64,000 nucleotides of DNA, from positions 3,095,979 through 3,159,978 of the forward strand of contig NZ_CP024768.1 in assembly GCF_011395035.1 (NCBI RefSeq), in the 5' to 3' direction. The translations under genes were made by a program, and so were the position numbers. Under the pieces are notes generated by a model. The model saw nothing but the letters and a program-made list of their open reading frames with translations. It did not search any database and had not been told where the DNA came from. This DNA comes from Pantoea cypripedii. Lineage in GTDB: Bacteria; Pseudomonadota; Gammaproteobacteria; Enterobacterales; Enterobacteriaceae. How positions within the stretch are numbered: the first letter of the stretch is position 1; each line of letters opens with the position of its first letter. Below are positions 53,219-62,062 of this stretch, one piece after another.

Positions 53219-54346
53219 ATGTTCTGTCCGGTTATTGAGCTGGCTCAGCAGCTGATTCGCCGTCCTTCCCTCAGCCCGGATGATGCGGGTTGTCAGGCGC
53301 TGCTGATTGCCCGACTGGAAGCGATTGGCTTCACCGTGGAACCGATGCACATTGACGATACCCTGAACTTCTGGGCAACGCGTGGTCAGGGCGAAACCCT
53401 GGCGTTTGCCGGCCACACCGACGTGGTGCCACCGGGCGACGCCAACCGCTGGATCAACCCCCCGTTCGAACCCACCATTCGTGATGGCATGCTGTTTGGT
53501 CGTGGCGCGGCCGATATGAAAGGCTCACTGGCCGCGATGGTGGTCGCCGCAGAACGTTTCGTCGCCGCGCACCCGCATCACAAGGGCCGCCTCGCCTTCC
53601 TGATTACCTCAGACGAAGAAGCCAGCGCCGCTAACGGCACGGTAAAAGTCGTTGAGCGTCTGATGGCGCGTCACGAACGGATGGATTATTGCCTGGTGGG
53701 CGAGCCGTCCAGCACCGAAGTGGTGGGCGATGTGGTGAAAAATGGCCGTCGTGGCTCGATCACCGCCAACCTGACCATTCACGGCGTGCAGGGCCACGTG
53801 GCTTATCCACATCTGGCGGATAACCCGGTGCACCGCGCCATGCCTGCGTTAAATGAACTGGTCGCCACGGAGTGGGATCAGGGTAACGAATTCTTCCCGC
53901 CAACCAGTATGCAAATCGCTAACGTGCAGGCAGGGACTGGCAGCAACAACGTGATCCCCGGCGAGTTTTTCGTACAATTCAATTTCCGTTTCAGCACCGA
54001 ACTGACCGATCAAATGATCCGCGAACGCGTTGCTGCCCTGCTCGATCGTTACCAGTTGCACTACACGCTGGAGTGGAAACTTTCCGGTCAGCCATTCCTG
54101 ACTTCGCGCGGTAAGCTGGTGGATGCCGTGGTGAACGCTGTGGCGCACTATAATGAAATCAAGCCGCAGCTGTTAACGACCGGCGGTACCTCTGACGGAC
54201 GTTTCATCGCCCGTATGGGAGCACAGGTGGTAGAACTCGGTCCGGTGAATGCCACCATTCATAAAATCAATGAATGCGTGAAGGCGTCAGATTTGCAAAT
54301 GCTGAGCCGCATGTATCAGCGCATCATGGAACAGCTGATCGCCTGA
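53219..54346 (+). CDS. dapE: Succinyl-diaminopimelate desuccinylase
   Basis: A zinc metallopeptidase-family enzyme of the lysine and diaminopimelate pathway, removing succinate from N-succinyl-L,L-diaminopimelate. The 375 residues equal E. coli DapE. Metal ligands and catalytic residues are in FAGHTDVVPPGD (His), RGAADMKGSLAAM (Asp), TSDEEASAANGT (Glu-Glu) and VGEPSSTEVVGD. The start at 53219 has AGGAGAAG upstream and gives MFCPVIELAQQLIRRPSLSPDD. Downstream ypfN begins after 23 bases. Confidence 0.97.
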   Translation: MFCPVIELAQQLIRRPSLSPDDAGCQALLIARLEAIGFTVEPMHIDDTLNFWATRGQGETLAFAGHTDVVPPGDANRWINPPFEPTIRDGMLFGRGAADMKGSLAAMVVAAERFVAAHPHHKGRLAFLITSDEEASAANGTVKVVERLMARHERMDYCLVGEPSSTEVVGDVVKNGRRGSITANLTIHGVQGHVAYPHLADNPVHRAMPALNELVATEWDQGNEFFPPTSMQIANVQAGTGSNNVIPGEFFVQFNFRFSTELTDQMIRERVAALLDRYQLHYTLEWKLSGQPFLTSRGKLVDAVVNAVAHYNEIKPQLLTTGGTSDGRFIARMGAQVVELGPVNATIHKINECVKASDLQMLSRMYQRIMEQLIA

Positions 54347-54369
54347 GAACACGCATAAGGAGCAGGCAA

Positions 54370-54558
54370 ATGGAATGGTTAAAAGAGTATTGGTGGATCC
54401 TGGTGATCCTGCTGATGGTCGGTATTTTGATGAACGTTTATAAAGACCTGAAACGTATCGATCATAAAAAATTCATGGATAACAAACCGGATCTGCCACC
54501 GCATCGCGACTTCAATGACAAATGGGACGATGACGACAACTGGCCAAAGAAAAAATAA
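54370..54558 (+). CDS. ypfN: Small membrane protein YpfN (UPF0370)
   Basis: A 62-residue protein with one N-terminal membrane helix (WWILVILLMVGILMNVY) and a polar, cytoplasmic-type tail ending in DFNDKWDDDDNWPKKK. Almost the same as E. coli YpfN. AAGGAGCAGGCAA is the ribosome site for the ATG at 54370; a longer in-frame reading from inside dapE is not conserved. Probably co-transcribed with yffB-dapE. Function unknown. Confidence 0.93.
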   Translation: MEWLKEYWWILVILLMVGILMNVYKDLKRIDHKKFMDNKPDLPPHRDFNDKWDDDDNWPKKK

Positions 54559-54570
54559 CATCTGGCTCCT

Positions 54571-54668
54571 TCGTAGCGGCGCGATTTATCGCGCGGCTTT
54601 TTCCCGCATCGCGCACGGGATCGCGCGATTTATCGTGAACGGATCGCGCGATAAATCGCGCCGCTACG
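54571..54668. repeat. Palindromic repeat, locus 5 (composite of three)
   Basis: Three cores in a row: GTAGCGGCGCGATTTATCGCG (starting 54573), TCGCGCGATTTATCGTG (54621-54637) and GATCGCGCGATAAATCGCGC (54642-54661, followed by CGCTAC). The outer copies are in opposite orientation, so the element can fold as one large cruciform. It lies between convergent ypfN and ypfH and probably acts as their shared 3' structure. Confidence 0.85.
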
Positions 54669-54687
54669 GGTACGTGCAAATATCAGG

Positions 54688-55386
54688 CTACACCATCATC
54701 ACCACATCGTCATCGCCAGGTTTGGCACCGCTCAGCGCCTCATCAAAATAACGACGCGGTACGGTATAACGCAGATGATTCAGCGCCAGCTCCATGCTGC
54801 GATGGTCAATGGCATGCGGCAAATCCTCAACAATATCCAGCGTCACATCACCACCCAGCGCGGTTAAACGCTGCGCCGCTTCTTCTGCATGCTGCATCGG
54901 GATCTGATCATCATACTCGCCGTGAATCAGATGGATGGTGGTGCGGGTACTGGCGCGCTCCGGCAGCGTGGCGTAACGCCCGCTGAATGCCACCACGCGC
55001 CCGGCCAGATCGGCCTGCGCTTTCACGCCTTCCAGCACCATAATGCTGCCCTGCGAGAAGCCAATCAGCGCCGTTGCCTCGGGCCGCACCCCACTCTGCT
55101 GTTGCCAGTGACGCACCGACTCGACAAACTCTGGCATCGCCGCATTCACGCCCTGTTGTTCAGAACGATCATGCGCCGGAATTTCGGCAAACCATTTACG
55201 CCCCTGAGGGACATTGCCAGGTAAAGGCGCGCCCACCGCCACCACCAGCGCTTCCGGGAAAGCACGGGCAAACCAGCTGCCGATTTGCGCCATCGAATCC
55301 GGGTTATCGTTCACGCCGTGATACAGCAGAAACAGCTGGGCGGGATCGGTGCTCGGTTGCTGAACAATTACATAATGTAGTGCCAT
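54688..55386 (-). CDS. ypfH: Alpha/beta-hydrolase esterase YpfH
   Basis: A 232-residue cytoplasmic esterase of the phospholipase/carboxylesterase family. The nucleophile is in GFSQGSIM (G-x-S-x-G), with the acid in GEYDDQIPMQHAE and the histidine in DLPHAIDHRSME. E. coli YpfH hydrolyses short acyl esters; natural substrate unknown. It stands between ypfN and tmcA as in E. coli. AGGAGGATGTT before the ATG is a strong ribosome site. Confidence 0.93.
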   Translation of the reverse strand: MALHYVIVQQPSTDPAQLFLLYHGVNDNPDSMAQIGSWFARAFPEALVVAVGAPLPGNVPQGRKWFAEIPAHDRSEQQGVNAAMPEFVESVRHWQQQSGVRPEATALIGFSQGSIMVLEGVKAQADLAGRVVAFSGRYATLPERASTRTTIHLIHGEYDDQIPMQHAEEAAQRLTALGGDVTLDIVEDLPHAIDHRSMELALNHLRYTVPRRYFDEALSGAKPGDDDVVMMV

Positions 55387-55459
55387 AACATCCTCCTGAC
55401 ATCACTATACGCCACTGCCTGGCGAGTGATATTGGGAAAATTTGAATGAGATAATGGAT

Positions 55460-57439
55460 TTATTGCAACGAAGCGAGCCGCTGTTGCCAGCCCCCGGCCA
55501 TGTTGGCATCCCGCTGTTTCAGCGCCTGAGCCACCTCGGCACGCAGCTTTATCATCAATGCTTTGCGTCCGCTGATCCCCGCTTCACGCGCCACCTGGCT
55601 CAGCGCTTGTTTTTGCATAAGCATCGCATGTAACAATGGCAGATGCAGGGGAGTCTGGCGAACCAGGCGTTGTAACGCGGCATAACTTGCCTCCCAGGGG
55701 CGTTGCGCCCAGGCAAAGCCCGCCAATAGCGCCAGGTCATCCTCATCAAGCTGCTGCGCGTCATCGGCGGCCAGCGGTAAATCCAGCTCGATGAGCTGTT
55801 GCAGCCAGCACCAGTCGCGCAACAGACGCCGTGCCGCCTGCTGCTGCAATGCCTGCGCCGCGGGCGTCAGCGCCAGCATCGCCATCGCGGCATAGCAGCC
55901 GCTGCTGGCTTCGCGCTGGGAACCGATACGCACCAGAGTGAAACCACAACGTTGCCAGAAGCGCCACAAGGTTTCCGTATAGCCAAAACTGACCGAGAGA
56001 TAATCGCTGCCCTGAGCCTGCTGGCGCGCAGCCGCCACCAGCGCGGTACCGATGCCACGCTGGCGCACTGCGGCCATCACCGCGATACGGCTGATACGTT
56101 GTGAACGCAGCGTGGCAGCCTCAGGAAACCCCGCATGGGCCGCCAGCGACTGCGCCACCAGGTTGCCGCGCGGACGGCGCAACCCCGCCCACACCGCCGA
56201 GGACAGTGCGGGATCCAGTCCGCCCTCCTCCACCAGCCATAGCGCCCCCTGCACGTTGTCGGGGTTACCGGCCAGCCAGAAACGCATCCCCGGAGCATCC
56301 AGCATGCGCCGTAAATCCAGTGGCGTGGTCCGGTAATGCGCGCTGGACAGCAGGCGATACCCCGCAGCCAGCGCCTCGGGATGTTGCTCTGGCGCAGCCG
56401 GAAACAGCGTCATCTCAGGTGGCGCGACACGTTCCTGCGCATCTTCAAATAACAACACATGGCTCAGCCAGGCTTCCAGCGGGTCCTGTGGCGACCAGCG
56501 TAGCGGCTCATCCAGCGCGAAGTAGCGCACATTCGGCAACGAGGCGCAGAAACGCAGCATGAAACCCCGCCCGGTGCCTTCATAGCCCTGCACGGTGGTC
56601 GTCAGTAACACGCGCGGGAAACGCGACACCAGCTGTGACAGCAGCGGCGCAGGGATGGCGGCGGCTTCGTCGATAATCAGCCAGGCGGCGTCTGGCGGCG
56701 GTTCCTGCGCCAGCAATGCATCCGGGGCGATAAAGTGGAAATGTTCTCCGGCGAACTGCGCCAGAACGTCGGTGGAGACTTTAGCCGGAGCGGTGACAAG
56801 ACAGCGCCCCTGTTGCTGTGCCAGCATCCCGGCCAGCGCTGACTTACCACGCCCGCGTGCAGCGGTGATCACCGCCACACCCGCAGGCATGGTGAGCAAT
56901 TGTTGCAGGATACGTTGCTGTTGCTGAGGGGCCTGGCAATGCCAGTCAGGGAAAACTGTCGCAGCCGGTTCCCGTGCCGGAAAGCCTTCGCGCAGCAACA
57001 GGATTTGCTCATCCGCCAGTATCTGCTGTTGCAGCTGACGGGTGAAATGCGGCGTGGCTATCGGCTGGCTGACATCTGCCCAACGCAGGCTGTCAGCATC
57101 AGGCCGGGTAGCCCATTCCTGCCAGGGTGGCGTCAGCAGCAGCAACCAGCTTCCGGCGGTAAGGGTACCCGCCAGTGCGGCAAAGGCTTCGGCATGAAAA
57201 CCGTGGCGAGCATCGAAAATGGCATGGCGAAACTCGCGGCCCAGCAGGGTACGCAGCGCCGCTGGCGGGTGAGAGGCCACGTCGGGTGCGTTTAATTCGC
57301 TGATGGTCAGCCAGTCACCGGGTAATGCCGTTCGCCATGTGCTGGCCTGTTGCTGCGTCCAGTCGCAGCTGCCGCTTATCACGCATAAACGGCGGATGCC
57401 TGCCCGCTGCATCGCCGCGCTGATGTCAGGCACATTCAT
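55460..57439 (-). CDS. tmcA: tRNA(Met) cytidine acetyltransferase TmcA
   Basis: Makes N4-acetylcytidine at the wobble base of elongator tRNA-Met, using acetyl-CoA and ATP. The 659-residue protein has an RNA helicase-like module with Walker A AARGRGKSALAGM and Walker B-like WLIIDEAAAIP, followed by a GNAT domain (RISRIAVMAAVRQRGIGTALVAAA) and a C-terminal tRNA-binding region. About a dozen residues shorter than in E. coli, with no disrupted core motif. Its start overlaps the ypfJ stop by four bases (ATGA). Confidence 0.95.
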   Translation of the reverse strand: MNVPDISAAMQRAGIRRLCVISGSCDWTQQQASTWRTALPGDWLTISELNAPDVASHPPAALRTLLGREFRHAIFDARHGFHAEAFAALAGTLTAGSWLLLLTPPWQEWATRPDADSLRWADVSQPIATPHFTRQLQQQILADEQILLLREGFPAREPAATVFPDWHCQAPQQQQRILQQLLTMPAGVAVITAARGRGKSALAGMLAQQQGRCLVTAPAKVSTDVLAQFAGEHFHFIAPDALLAQEPPPDAAWLIIDEAAAIPAPLLSQLVSRFPRVLLTTTVQGYEGTGRGFMLRFCASLPNVRYFALDEPLRWSPQDPLEAWLSHVLLFEDAQERVAPPEMTLFPAAPEQHPEALAAGYRLLSSAHYRTTPLDLRRMLDAPGMRFWLAGNPDNVQGALWLVEEGGLDPALSSAVWAGLRRPRGNLVAQSLAAHAGFPEAATLRSQRISRIAVMAAVRQRGIGTALVAAARQQAQGSDYLSVSFGYTETLWRFWQRCGFTLVRIGSQREASSGCYAAMAMLALTPAAQALQQQAARRLLRDWCWLQQLIELDLPLAADDAQQLDEDDLALLAGFAWAQRPWEASYAALQRLVRQTPLHLPLLHAMLMQKQALSQVAREAGISGRKALMIKLRAEVAQALKQRDANMAGGWQQRLASLQ

Positions 57440-58302
57440 CCGTTAGTGGCGAAGGTGTTGCATTGCCCAGGGTTGCCGCTGTCGAAACCGCGTTTAAACC
57501 AGGTATAACGCTGCTGCGAGGTGCCGTGGGTAAAGCTATCTGGCACCACCCGCCCCTGACTTTTTTGTTGCAGGCGGTCATCACCAATCGCTTCAGCGGC
57601 GTTCAGTGCTTCCTGCAAATCACCCACTTCGAGGATATTCTGCTGCTGCATATAATGGCCCCAGACACCGGCAAAGCAGTCCGCCTGCAGCTCCATCTTC
57701 ACCGATAACTGATTGACCTGCGCCTGGCTGGCTCCCTGCTGCATCTGGCGCACTTTCGGTTCGATACCCAGCAGTTTCTGTACGTGATGACCAACTTCAT
57801 GGGCGATCACGTAGCCCTGGGCAAAATCACCGCCCGCGCCGAGTTTGGTTTTCATCTCATCGTAAAATGACAGATCGATATATACGGTTTGATCCGTTGG
57901 ACAGTAGAACGGTCCCATCACCGACTGGCCCGTGCCACAACCGGTGCGGGTAGCCCCCCGATACATCACCAGTTTGGGCGGCACGTATTGTTTGCCCATC
58001 TGCTGGAACAGCTTGCTCCAGGTGTCTTCGGTGGTGGCAAGAATGACTGAGGTGAATTTCGCCGCTTCATCCTGCGCCGGGTTGACGCGTTGCTGCTGCT
58101 GCGTGGTTGGGGTGAGGTTGCCGCCGCCTTCAATCAGCGCCGTCAGGTCATAGCCGTAATAACCGGCCACCGCCACGATGATTAACAGGATGATACCGCC
58201 TTTACCACGCGGCAAACGTATTTGTCGCCCCTCGTAACCGCCGGGTGATTGGTCACGTCGGTCTTCCACATTGTCGCTTTCGCGACGTCCCTGCCAGCGC
58301 AT
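57436..58302 (-). CDS. ypfJ: Putative zinc metallopeptidase YpfJ
   Basis: A 288-residue membrane-anchored protein of the neutral zinc metallopeptidase family (PF04228). After a polar N-terminus (RRESDNVEDRRDQSPGG) there is one membrane helix (KGGIILLIIVAVAGYYGYDL), then a periplasmic domain with HEVGHHVQ as the zinc site and an expected third ligand in LQADCFAGVWGHY. C-terminal TSQQRYTWFKRGFDSGNPGQCNTF is the family signature. Function unknown. Translationally coupled to tmcA downstream. Confidence 0.93.
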   Translation of the reverse strand: MRWQGRRESDNVEDRRDQSPGGYEGRQIRLPRGKGGIILLIIVAVAGYYGYDLTALIEGGGNLTPTTQQQQRVNPAQDEAAKFTSVILATTEDTWSKLFQQMGKQYVPPKLVMYRGATRTGCGTGQSVMGPFYCPTDQTVYIDLSFYDEMKTKLGAGGDFAQGYVIAHEVGHHVQKLLGIEPKVRQMQQGASQAQVNQLSVKMELQADCFAGVWGHYMQQQNILEVGDLQEALNAAEAIGDDRLQQKSQGRVVPDSFTHGTSQQRYTWFKRGFDSGNPGQCNTFATNG

Positions 58303-58384
58303 GGCGTGCTCCTGTTTTCATCAAATTAGCTTTGCATGATTTTAGTTGGCAGCAGCGCGATTTAAAACGTGGCACATAAAAAAA

Positions 58385-58412
58385 CAGCGCGATAAATCGC
58401 GCCGTTACGGTA
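58385..58412. repeat. Palindromic repeat, locus 6
   Basis: CAGCGCGATAAATCGCGCCG then TTACGG; a single copy between ypfJ (start) and purC (end). One base of the usual CGCTAC tail is changed. Confidence 0.75.
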
Positions 58413-58434
58413 TTTGCCGGTCTCTGACCAACAA

Positions 58435-59148
58435 TTAATCCAGTTTCACACCCAGGCGGTGCGCCACTTCTTCGTAGGCTTCGATCAGGCCACCAAGGCT
58501 CTGACGGAAACGGTCTTTGTCCATTTTGTCCATGGTTTCTTTGTCCCACAGACGTGCGCCATCGGGTGAGAACTCATCGCCCAGCACCACTTCGCCTTTG
58601 AACAGACCAAACTCCAGCTTGAAGTCCACCAGGATCAGACCGGCGTCATCAAACATTTTGCTCAGCACGTCGTTGGCTTTGTAGGTCAGCTCACGCATAC
58701 GCGCCAGATTCTCTTTGCTCACCCAGCCAAAGGTTTCGCAGTAAGATTCGTTCACCATCGGGTCGTGTTTGGCGTCATCTTTCAGGAAGAGATCAAACAG
58801 CGGTGGATTGAGCAACATGCCCTCTTCCACGCCCAGACGTTTTACCAGCGATCCTGCCGCACGGTTGCGCACGACGCACTCCACCGGCACCATCTCCAGC
58901 TTTTTCACCAGCGCTTCGTTATCCGACAGCAGCGCTTCCATCTGGGTCGGAATGCCCGCTTCCTGCAATTTGGTCATGATGAAATGGTTGAACTTGTTAT
59001 TCACCATTCCTTTACGATCAAACTGCTCGATTCGTGCACCGTCTCCTGCTGACGTATCGTTGCGGAATTCAAGTACCAGCAGATCCGGATTGTCGGTGCT
59101 GTATACGGTTTTCGCTTTACCGCGATACAACTCAGCTCGCTTTTGCAT
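58435..59148 (-). CDS. purC: SAICAR synthetase PurC
   Basis: Phosphoribosylaminoimidazole-succinocarboxamide synthase, an ATP-using step of purine synthesis. The 237 residues equal E. coli PurC. Signatures: RGKAKTVYST, FRNDTSAGDGARIEQFD, VECVVRNRAAGSLVKRLG and LVDFKLEFGL. The start at 59148 (MQKRAELYRGKAKTV) is used rather than an upstream ATG at 59184. Preceded by a near-perfect PurR operator. Confidence 0.98.
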   Translation of the reverse strand: MQKRAELYRGKAKTVYSTDNPDLLVLEFRNDTSAGDGARIEQFDRKGMVNNKFNHFIMTKLQEAGIPTQMEALLSDNEALVKKLEMVPVECVVRNRAAGSLVKRLGVEEGMLLNPPLFDLFLKDDAKHDPMVNESYCETFGWVSKENLARMRELTYKANDVLSKMFDDAGLILVDFKLEFGLFKGEVVLGDEFSPDGARLWDKETMDKMDKDRFRQSLGGLIEAYEEVAHRLGVKLD

Positions 59149-59212
59149 CTTGTTAACTCCAAACATGAAAGAACCCGTGTTCAACAGTGGTTACCCACTG
59201 CACGGCGGCAAT

Positions 59213-59228
59213 ACGCAATCGTTTACCT
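59213..59228 (-). promoter_or_regulatory. PurR operator upstream of purC
   Basis: ACGCAATCGTTTACCT differs at one position from the PurR consensus ACGCAAACGTTTNCNT. It lies 65-80 bases upstream of the purC start codon, where purine repression is expected. Confidence 0.8.
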
Positions 59229-59255
59229 CGCCGGGCGCTATTATGCCAAAATCTC

Positions 59256-59282
59256 AAAAAAAAGGCCGGATATTCTCCGGCC
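59256..59282 (-). terminator. bamC terminator
   Basis: On the minus strand GGCCGGA-GAATA-TCCGGCC is followed by eight T residues. It is ten bases after the bamC stop and separates bamC from purC. Confidence 0.92.
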
Positions 59283-59291
59283 CGAGGCAAT

Positions 59292-60323
59292 TTATTTGTT
59301 CAGTGCGCCCTGCATCACCGCCACCAGCGCATCATTCTGCGACTGAGTCAGCACGTGACCTTTAGGATCAATGAACTGCAGACTGCTGCGGTTGTCGAGA
59401 TCGCCGACCTGCAATTTGTAATCGCCGTTCGGTAAGCCCGGATCTTTCGCACCGATATCATCCCACGCGCCGCTACCCGGCTGTTTGTAGGTAACGTTCA
59501 GGCTACCCTGCGAGCGGTTGCTGTCGGTCACTTCCATACCCGCGCGTTTCAGCGCAGCTGGCAGACGCTGCCAGGTCAGGTTGAACGGTGAACGCAGAAT
59601 CAGCAGCGGCAGACCGGTATCATCGGCACCACTCTGGACGGCAATCTGTCCAATACCACGACCTGCTGCGGCATCCTGGCTGGCGGTATCGATCTTATCC
59701 ATACCGGTGCTGATGTCGTTCAGCATCTGCGCGGTGTAGCGCTGGATTTGTACCGGCGCAGTCACTGGCTTACCTGACTGCTGCAGTTCCAGCAGACGAA
59801 CCGTCAGTACCTGCTGGTAGCTCTGATTCTGTACGCTGACCTGGTAACGGCCACGATACTGATTGTCTTCATCCGCACGGTTCCACTGCACCCAATCGGT
59901 GGTCAGCTGTTGTCCGGCATCATCACGCTGGGCAATCGGGAATTTGTACGACTGCACCACGTTAACCACCTGTGGCCAGATGGAACCACGGCTGCTTTCC
60001 ACTGCCAGCACGCCGGTATTCCCGGTGAACTGGGCGCGTGTACCGTTCATCAGTGCCAGCGGCTGAGCAGGCGGACGAATATCCAGCTCTTTACCTACTG
60101 CACCTTTGGCAACAGCGTGCGGCACGTCGTAATCACCATTCTGCAGAGGCAGAATCATCCCCGCCGGGGCTTTTAAATCATGCAGTTCAGGCGCCTGCAG
60201 GTAAGATTCATCACCGCTGACCTGGCGCTTATAACGCTGATCGCTGGAACAAGCTGACAGCAGCATCAGGGTGGAAAGACCCACCACCGTTGCCAGCGTC
60301 GAGCGCTTAACTGAATAACTCAT
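59292..60323 (-). CDS. bamC: Outer-membrane assembly lipoprotein BamC
   Basis: A lipoprotein subunit of the BAM complex, which inserts beta-barrel proteins into the outer membrane. The 343-residue precursor has a signal peptide with lipobox LLSAC (cysteine about residue 25), then the conserved unstructured lasso SSDQRYKRQVSGDESYLQAPELHDLKAP that wraps BamD, and two helix-grip domains. Downstream of dapA with 14 bases between them, as in E. coli where dapA-bamC form an operon. Confidence 0.96.
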   Translation of the reverse strand: MSYSVKRSTLATVVGLSTLMLLSACSSDQRYKRQVSGDESYLQAPELHDLKAPAGMILPLQNGDYDVPHAVAKGAVGKELDIRPPAQPLALMNGTRAQFTGNTGVLAVESSRGSIWPQVVNVVQSYKFPIAQRDDAGQQLTTDWVQWNRADEDNQYRGRYQVSVQNQSYQQVLTVRLLELQQSGKPVTAPVQIQRYTAQMLNDISTGMDKIDTASQDAAAGRGIGQIAVQSGADDTGLPLLILRSPFNLTWQRLPAALKRAGMEVTDSNRSQGSLNVTYKQPGSGAWDDIGAKDPGLPNGDYKLQVGDLDNRSSLQFIDPKGHVLTQSQNDALVAVMQGALNK

Positions 60324-60337
60324 TGATTCTCCCTAAA

Positions 60338-61216
60338 TTATCGCAGACCCGCTTTGATCAATGCCTGTGCCGTTTTGGCCTGACCGGCTTCGGTCAGCGG
60401 CGTCATTGGCAAACGCAGCGTGTCATCCGCGATTAATCCTAGTTGTTTCGCGGCCCATTTCACCGGGATAGGATTGGGTTCACAGAAAAGCGTCTGGTGC
60501 AGGTGCATCAGACGCTGATTCAGGCGACGCGCTTCGGCAAAGTTGCCCTGCTGCGCCAGCGCGCACAGTTCAACCATTTCACGTGCCGCAACGTTGGCCG
60601 TGACCGAAATAACGCCTTTGCCGCCCAGTTGCATGAAGTCCAGTGCGGTGCCGTCATCGCCACTCACCAGAATGAATTCATCATCAACCAGCTCTTGGAT
60701 CTGACTAACCCGCGATAAGTTCCCGGTTGCCTCTTTGATTCCGATAATATTTTTGATTTCGGCCAGACGAGCAACCGTCTCCGGCAGCATGTCGCAACCG
60801 GTACGTGAAGGGACGTTATACAGCATCTGCGGCAGATCGGTGCTTTCGGCAATCGCCCTGAAATGCTGGAACAAGCCTTCCTGGGTCGGACGGTTGTAGT
60901 AAGGCGTTACCGTCAGGCAGCCCACCACACCAGTGCCGGTAAAGCGTTTGGTGAGGGAAATCCCTTCGGCGGTCGCATTCGCGCCGGTTCCGGCAATCAC
61001 CGGAATACGGCCATCGGCCAGTTCGAGGGTCATCATCACCACTTCGCCATGTTCTTCATGGCTGAGAGTGGCAGATTCGCCGGTGGTGCCAACAGAAACA
61101 ATCGCCGCGGTGCCGCTGGCGACATGATAATCAATCAGTTTTTTCAAACTCGCGCGGCAGACATTACCTTTGTCATTCATTGGCGTAACGAGCGCAACAA
61201 TACTTCCGGTGAACAT
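60338..61216 (-). CDS. dapA: 4-hydroxy-tetrahydrodipicolinate synthase DapA
   Basis: First committed enzyme of lysine/diaminopimelate synthesis; joins pyruvate with aspartate semialdehyde. The 292 residues equal E. coli DapA. The Schiff-base lysine is K161 in NIIGIKEATGN; the substrate loop is SVGTTGESATL and the Tyr of the triad is in MLYNVPSRTG. The start at 61216 (MFTGSIVALVTPM) fits the family; the upstream in-frame ATG at 61234 does not. Divergent from gcvR. Confidence 0.98.
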   Translation of the reverse strand: MFTGSIVALVTPMNDKGNVCRASLKKLIDYHVASGTAAIVSVGTTGESATLSHEEHGEVVMMTLELADGRIPVIAGTGANATAEGISLTKRFTGTGVVGCLTVTPYYNRPTQEGLFQHFRAIAESTDLPQMLYNVPSRTGCDMLPETVARLAEIKNIIGIKEATGNLSRVSQIQELVDDEFILVSGDDGTALDFMQLGGKGVISVTANVAAREMVELCALAQQGNFAEARRLNQRLMHLHQTLFCEPNPIPVKWAAKQLGLIADDTLRLPMTPLTEAGQAKTAQALIKAGLR

Positions 61217-61359
61217 GGGCGATCCCCTCGACATACAAGTGCTTCATGGTACGTTTTACGCCGAGGGAAAAGCAAGCGAGCCACGCCATTCAAGCGCTTG
61301 TCAGCAGTTTTTTTTATGTTTACCTTATGGTTATTAGCGAACACACAGGAAATGTCATT

Positions 61360-61917
61360 TTGTCGCAGCCACAGCCTCACCACCTGGTGATCACCGCGTT
61401 GGGCGTTGATCGTCCGGGTATCGTGAATACCATCACCCGCCATGTCAGCAGCTGCGGCTGCAACATCGAAGATAGTCGTCTGGCGATGCTCGGTGATGAA
61501 TTCACCTTTATTATGCTGCTCTCCGGAAGCTGGAATGCCATCACCCTGATTGAATCGACCCTGCCGATGAAAGGTGCCGAGCTGGAGTTGCTGATTGTGA
61601 TGAAGCGCACCAACGCGCGCGCCACGCCGCCGATGCCCGCCACCGTCTGGGTGCAGGTTGAAGTACCGGATTCACCGCATATCATTGAGCGCTTCACCGA
61701 TTTGTTTGATAAACATCAGATGAATATCGCCGAGCTGGTTTCGCGTATTCAACCCGCGCAGGATGGCGTACCGCCCACACTGTATATTCAGATGACCGCG
61801 CACAGTGTTGAAGGTGCCAGTATCGAACCCGCGTTTAATCAACTCTGTCAGGAACTGCACGCCCAGGGTACGATTCGCCTGTACAGTGCGCCGGCCAGCA
61901 CCCCTGCCGGGCACTGA
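61360..61917 (+). CDS. gcvR: Glycine cleavage system transcriptional repressor GcvR
   Basis: A two-ACT-domain protein that binds GcvA and prevents activation of the glycine cleavage operon when glycine is low. ACT 1: HLVITALGVDRPGIVNTITRHV; ACT 2: VQVEVPDSPHIIERFTDLFDKHQMNIAELVSR. I place the start at the TTG at 61360 because ACAGGAAA lies seven bases before it and the product (SQPQPHHLVITALG) then aligns with E. coli GcvR (185 residues here versus 190). An ATG at 61327 would add 11 residues but has no good ribosome site. Confidence 0.9.
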   Translation: MSQPQPHHLVITALGVDRPGIVNTITRHVSSCGCNIEDSRLAMLGDEFTFIMLLSGSWNAITLIESTLPMKGAELELLIVMKRTNARATPPMPATVWVQVEVPDSPHIIERFTDLFDKHQMNIAELVSRIQPAQDGVPPTLYIQMTAHSVEGASIEPAFNQLCQELHAQGTIRLYSAPASTPAGH

Positions 61918-61927
61918 TCTGACCTCC

Positions 61928-61984
61928 GGGTTATTTCGTCACACACTCTACCCAAAATGGGTAAACAGTGTGCGGAAATAACCC
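61928..61984. other. Long hairpin between gcvR and bcp
   Basis: A nested inverted repeat: outer arms GGGTTATTTC / GAAATAACCC (ten perfect pairs), then CACACT / AGTGTG, then TACCCA-AAA-TGGGTA at the tip. It has no T run. It lies between two co-oriented genes and may be a processed mRNA structure, an attenuator or a small mobile-element remnant. Confidence 0.7.
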
Positions 61985-62062
61985 TGACGGTAAACTCCAC
62001 CTGGCACTTTTGGTCCTGATGGTGTATTACCCACAGCATGAAGAAAAAAATGGAGAGTTGTG

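Noticed and set aside
61949..61965. NarL/NarP 7-2-7 site at TACCCAAAATGGGTA
   Set aside because: The spacing is one base short and the left heptamer ends in A rather than T; the sequence is better explained as the tip of the gcvR-bcp hairpin.
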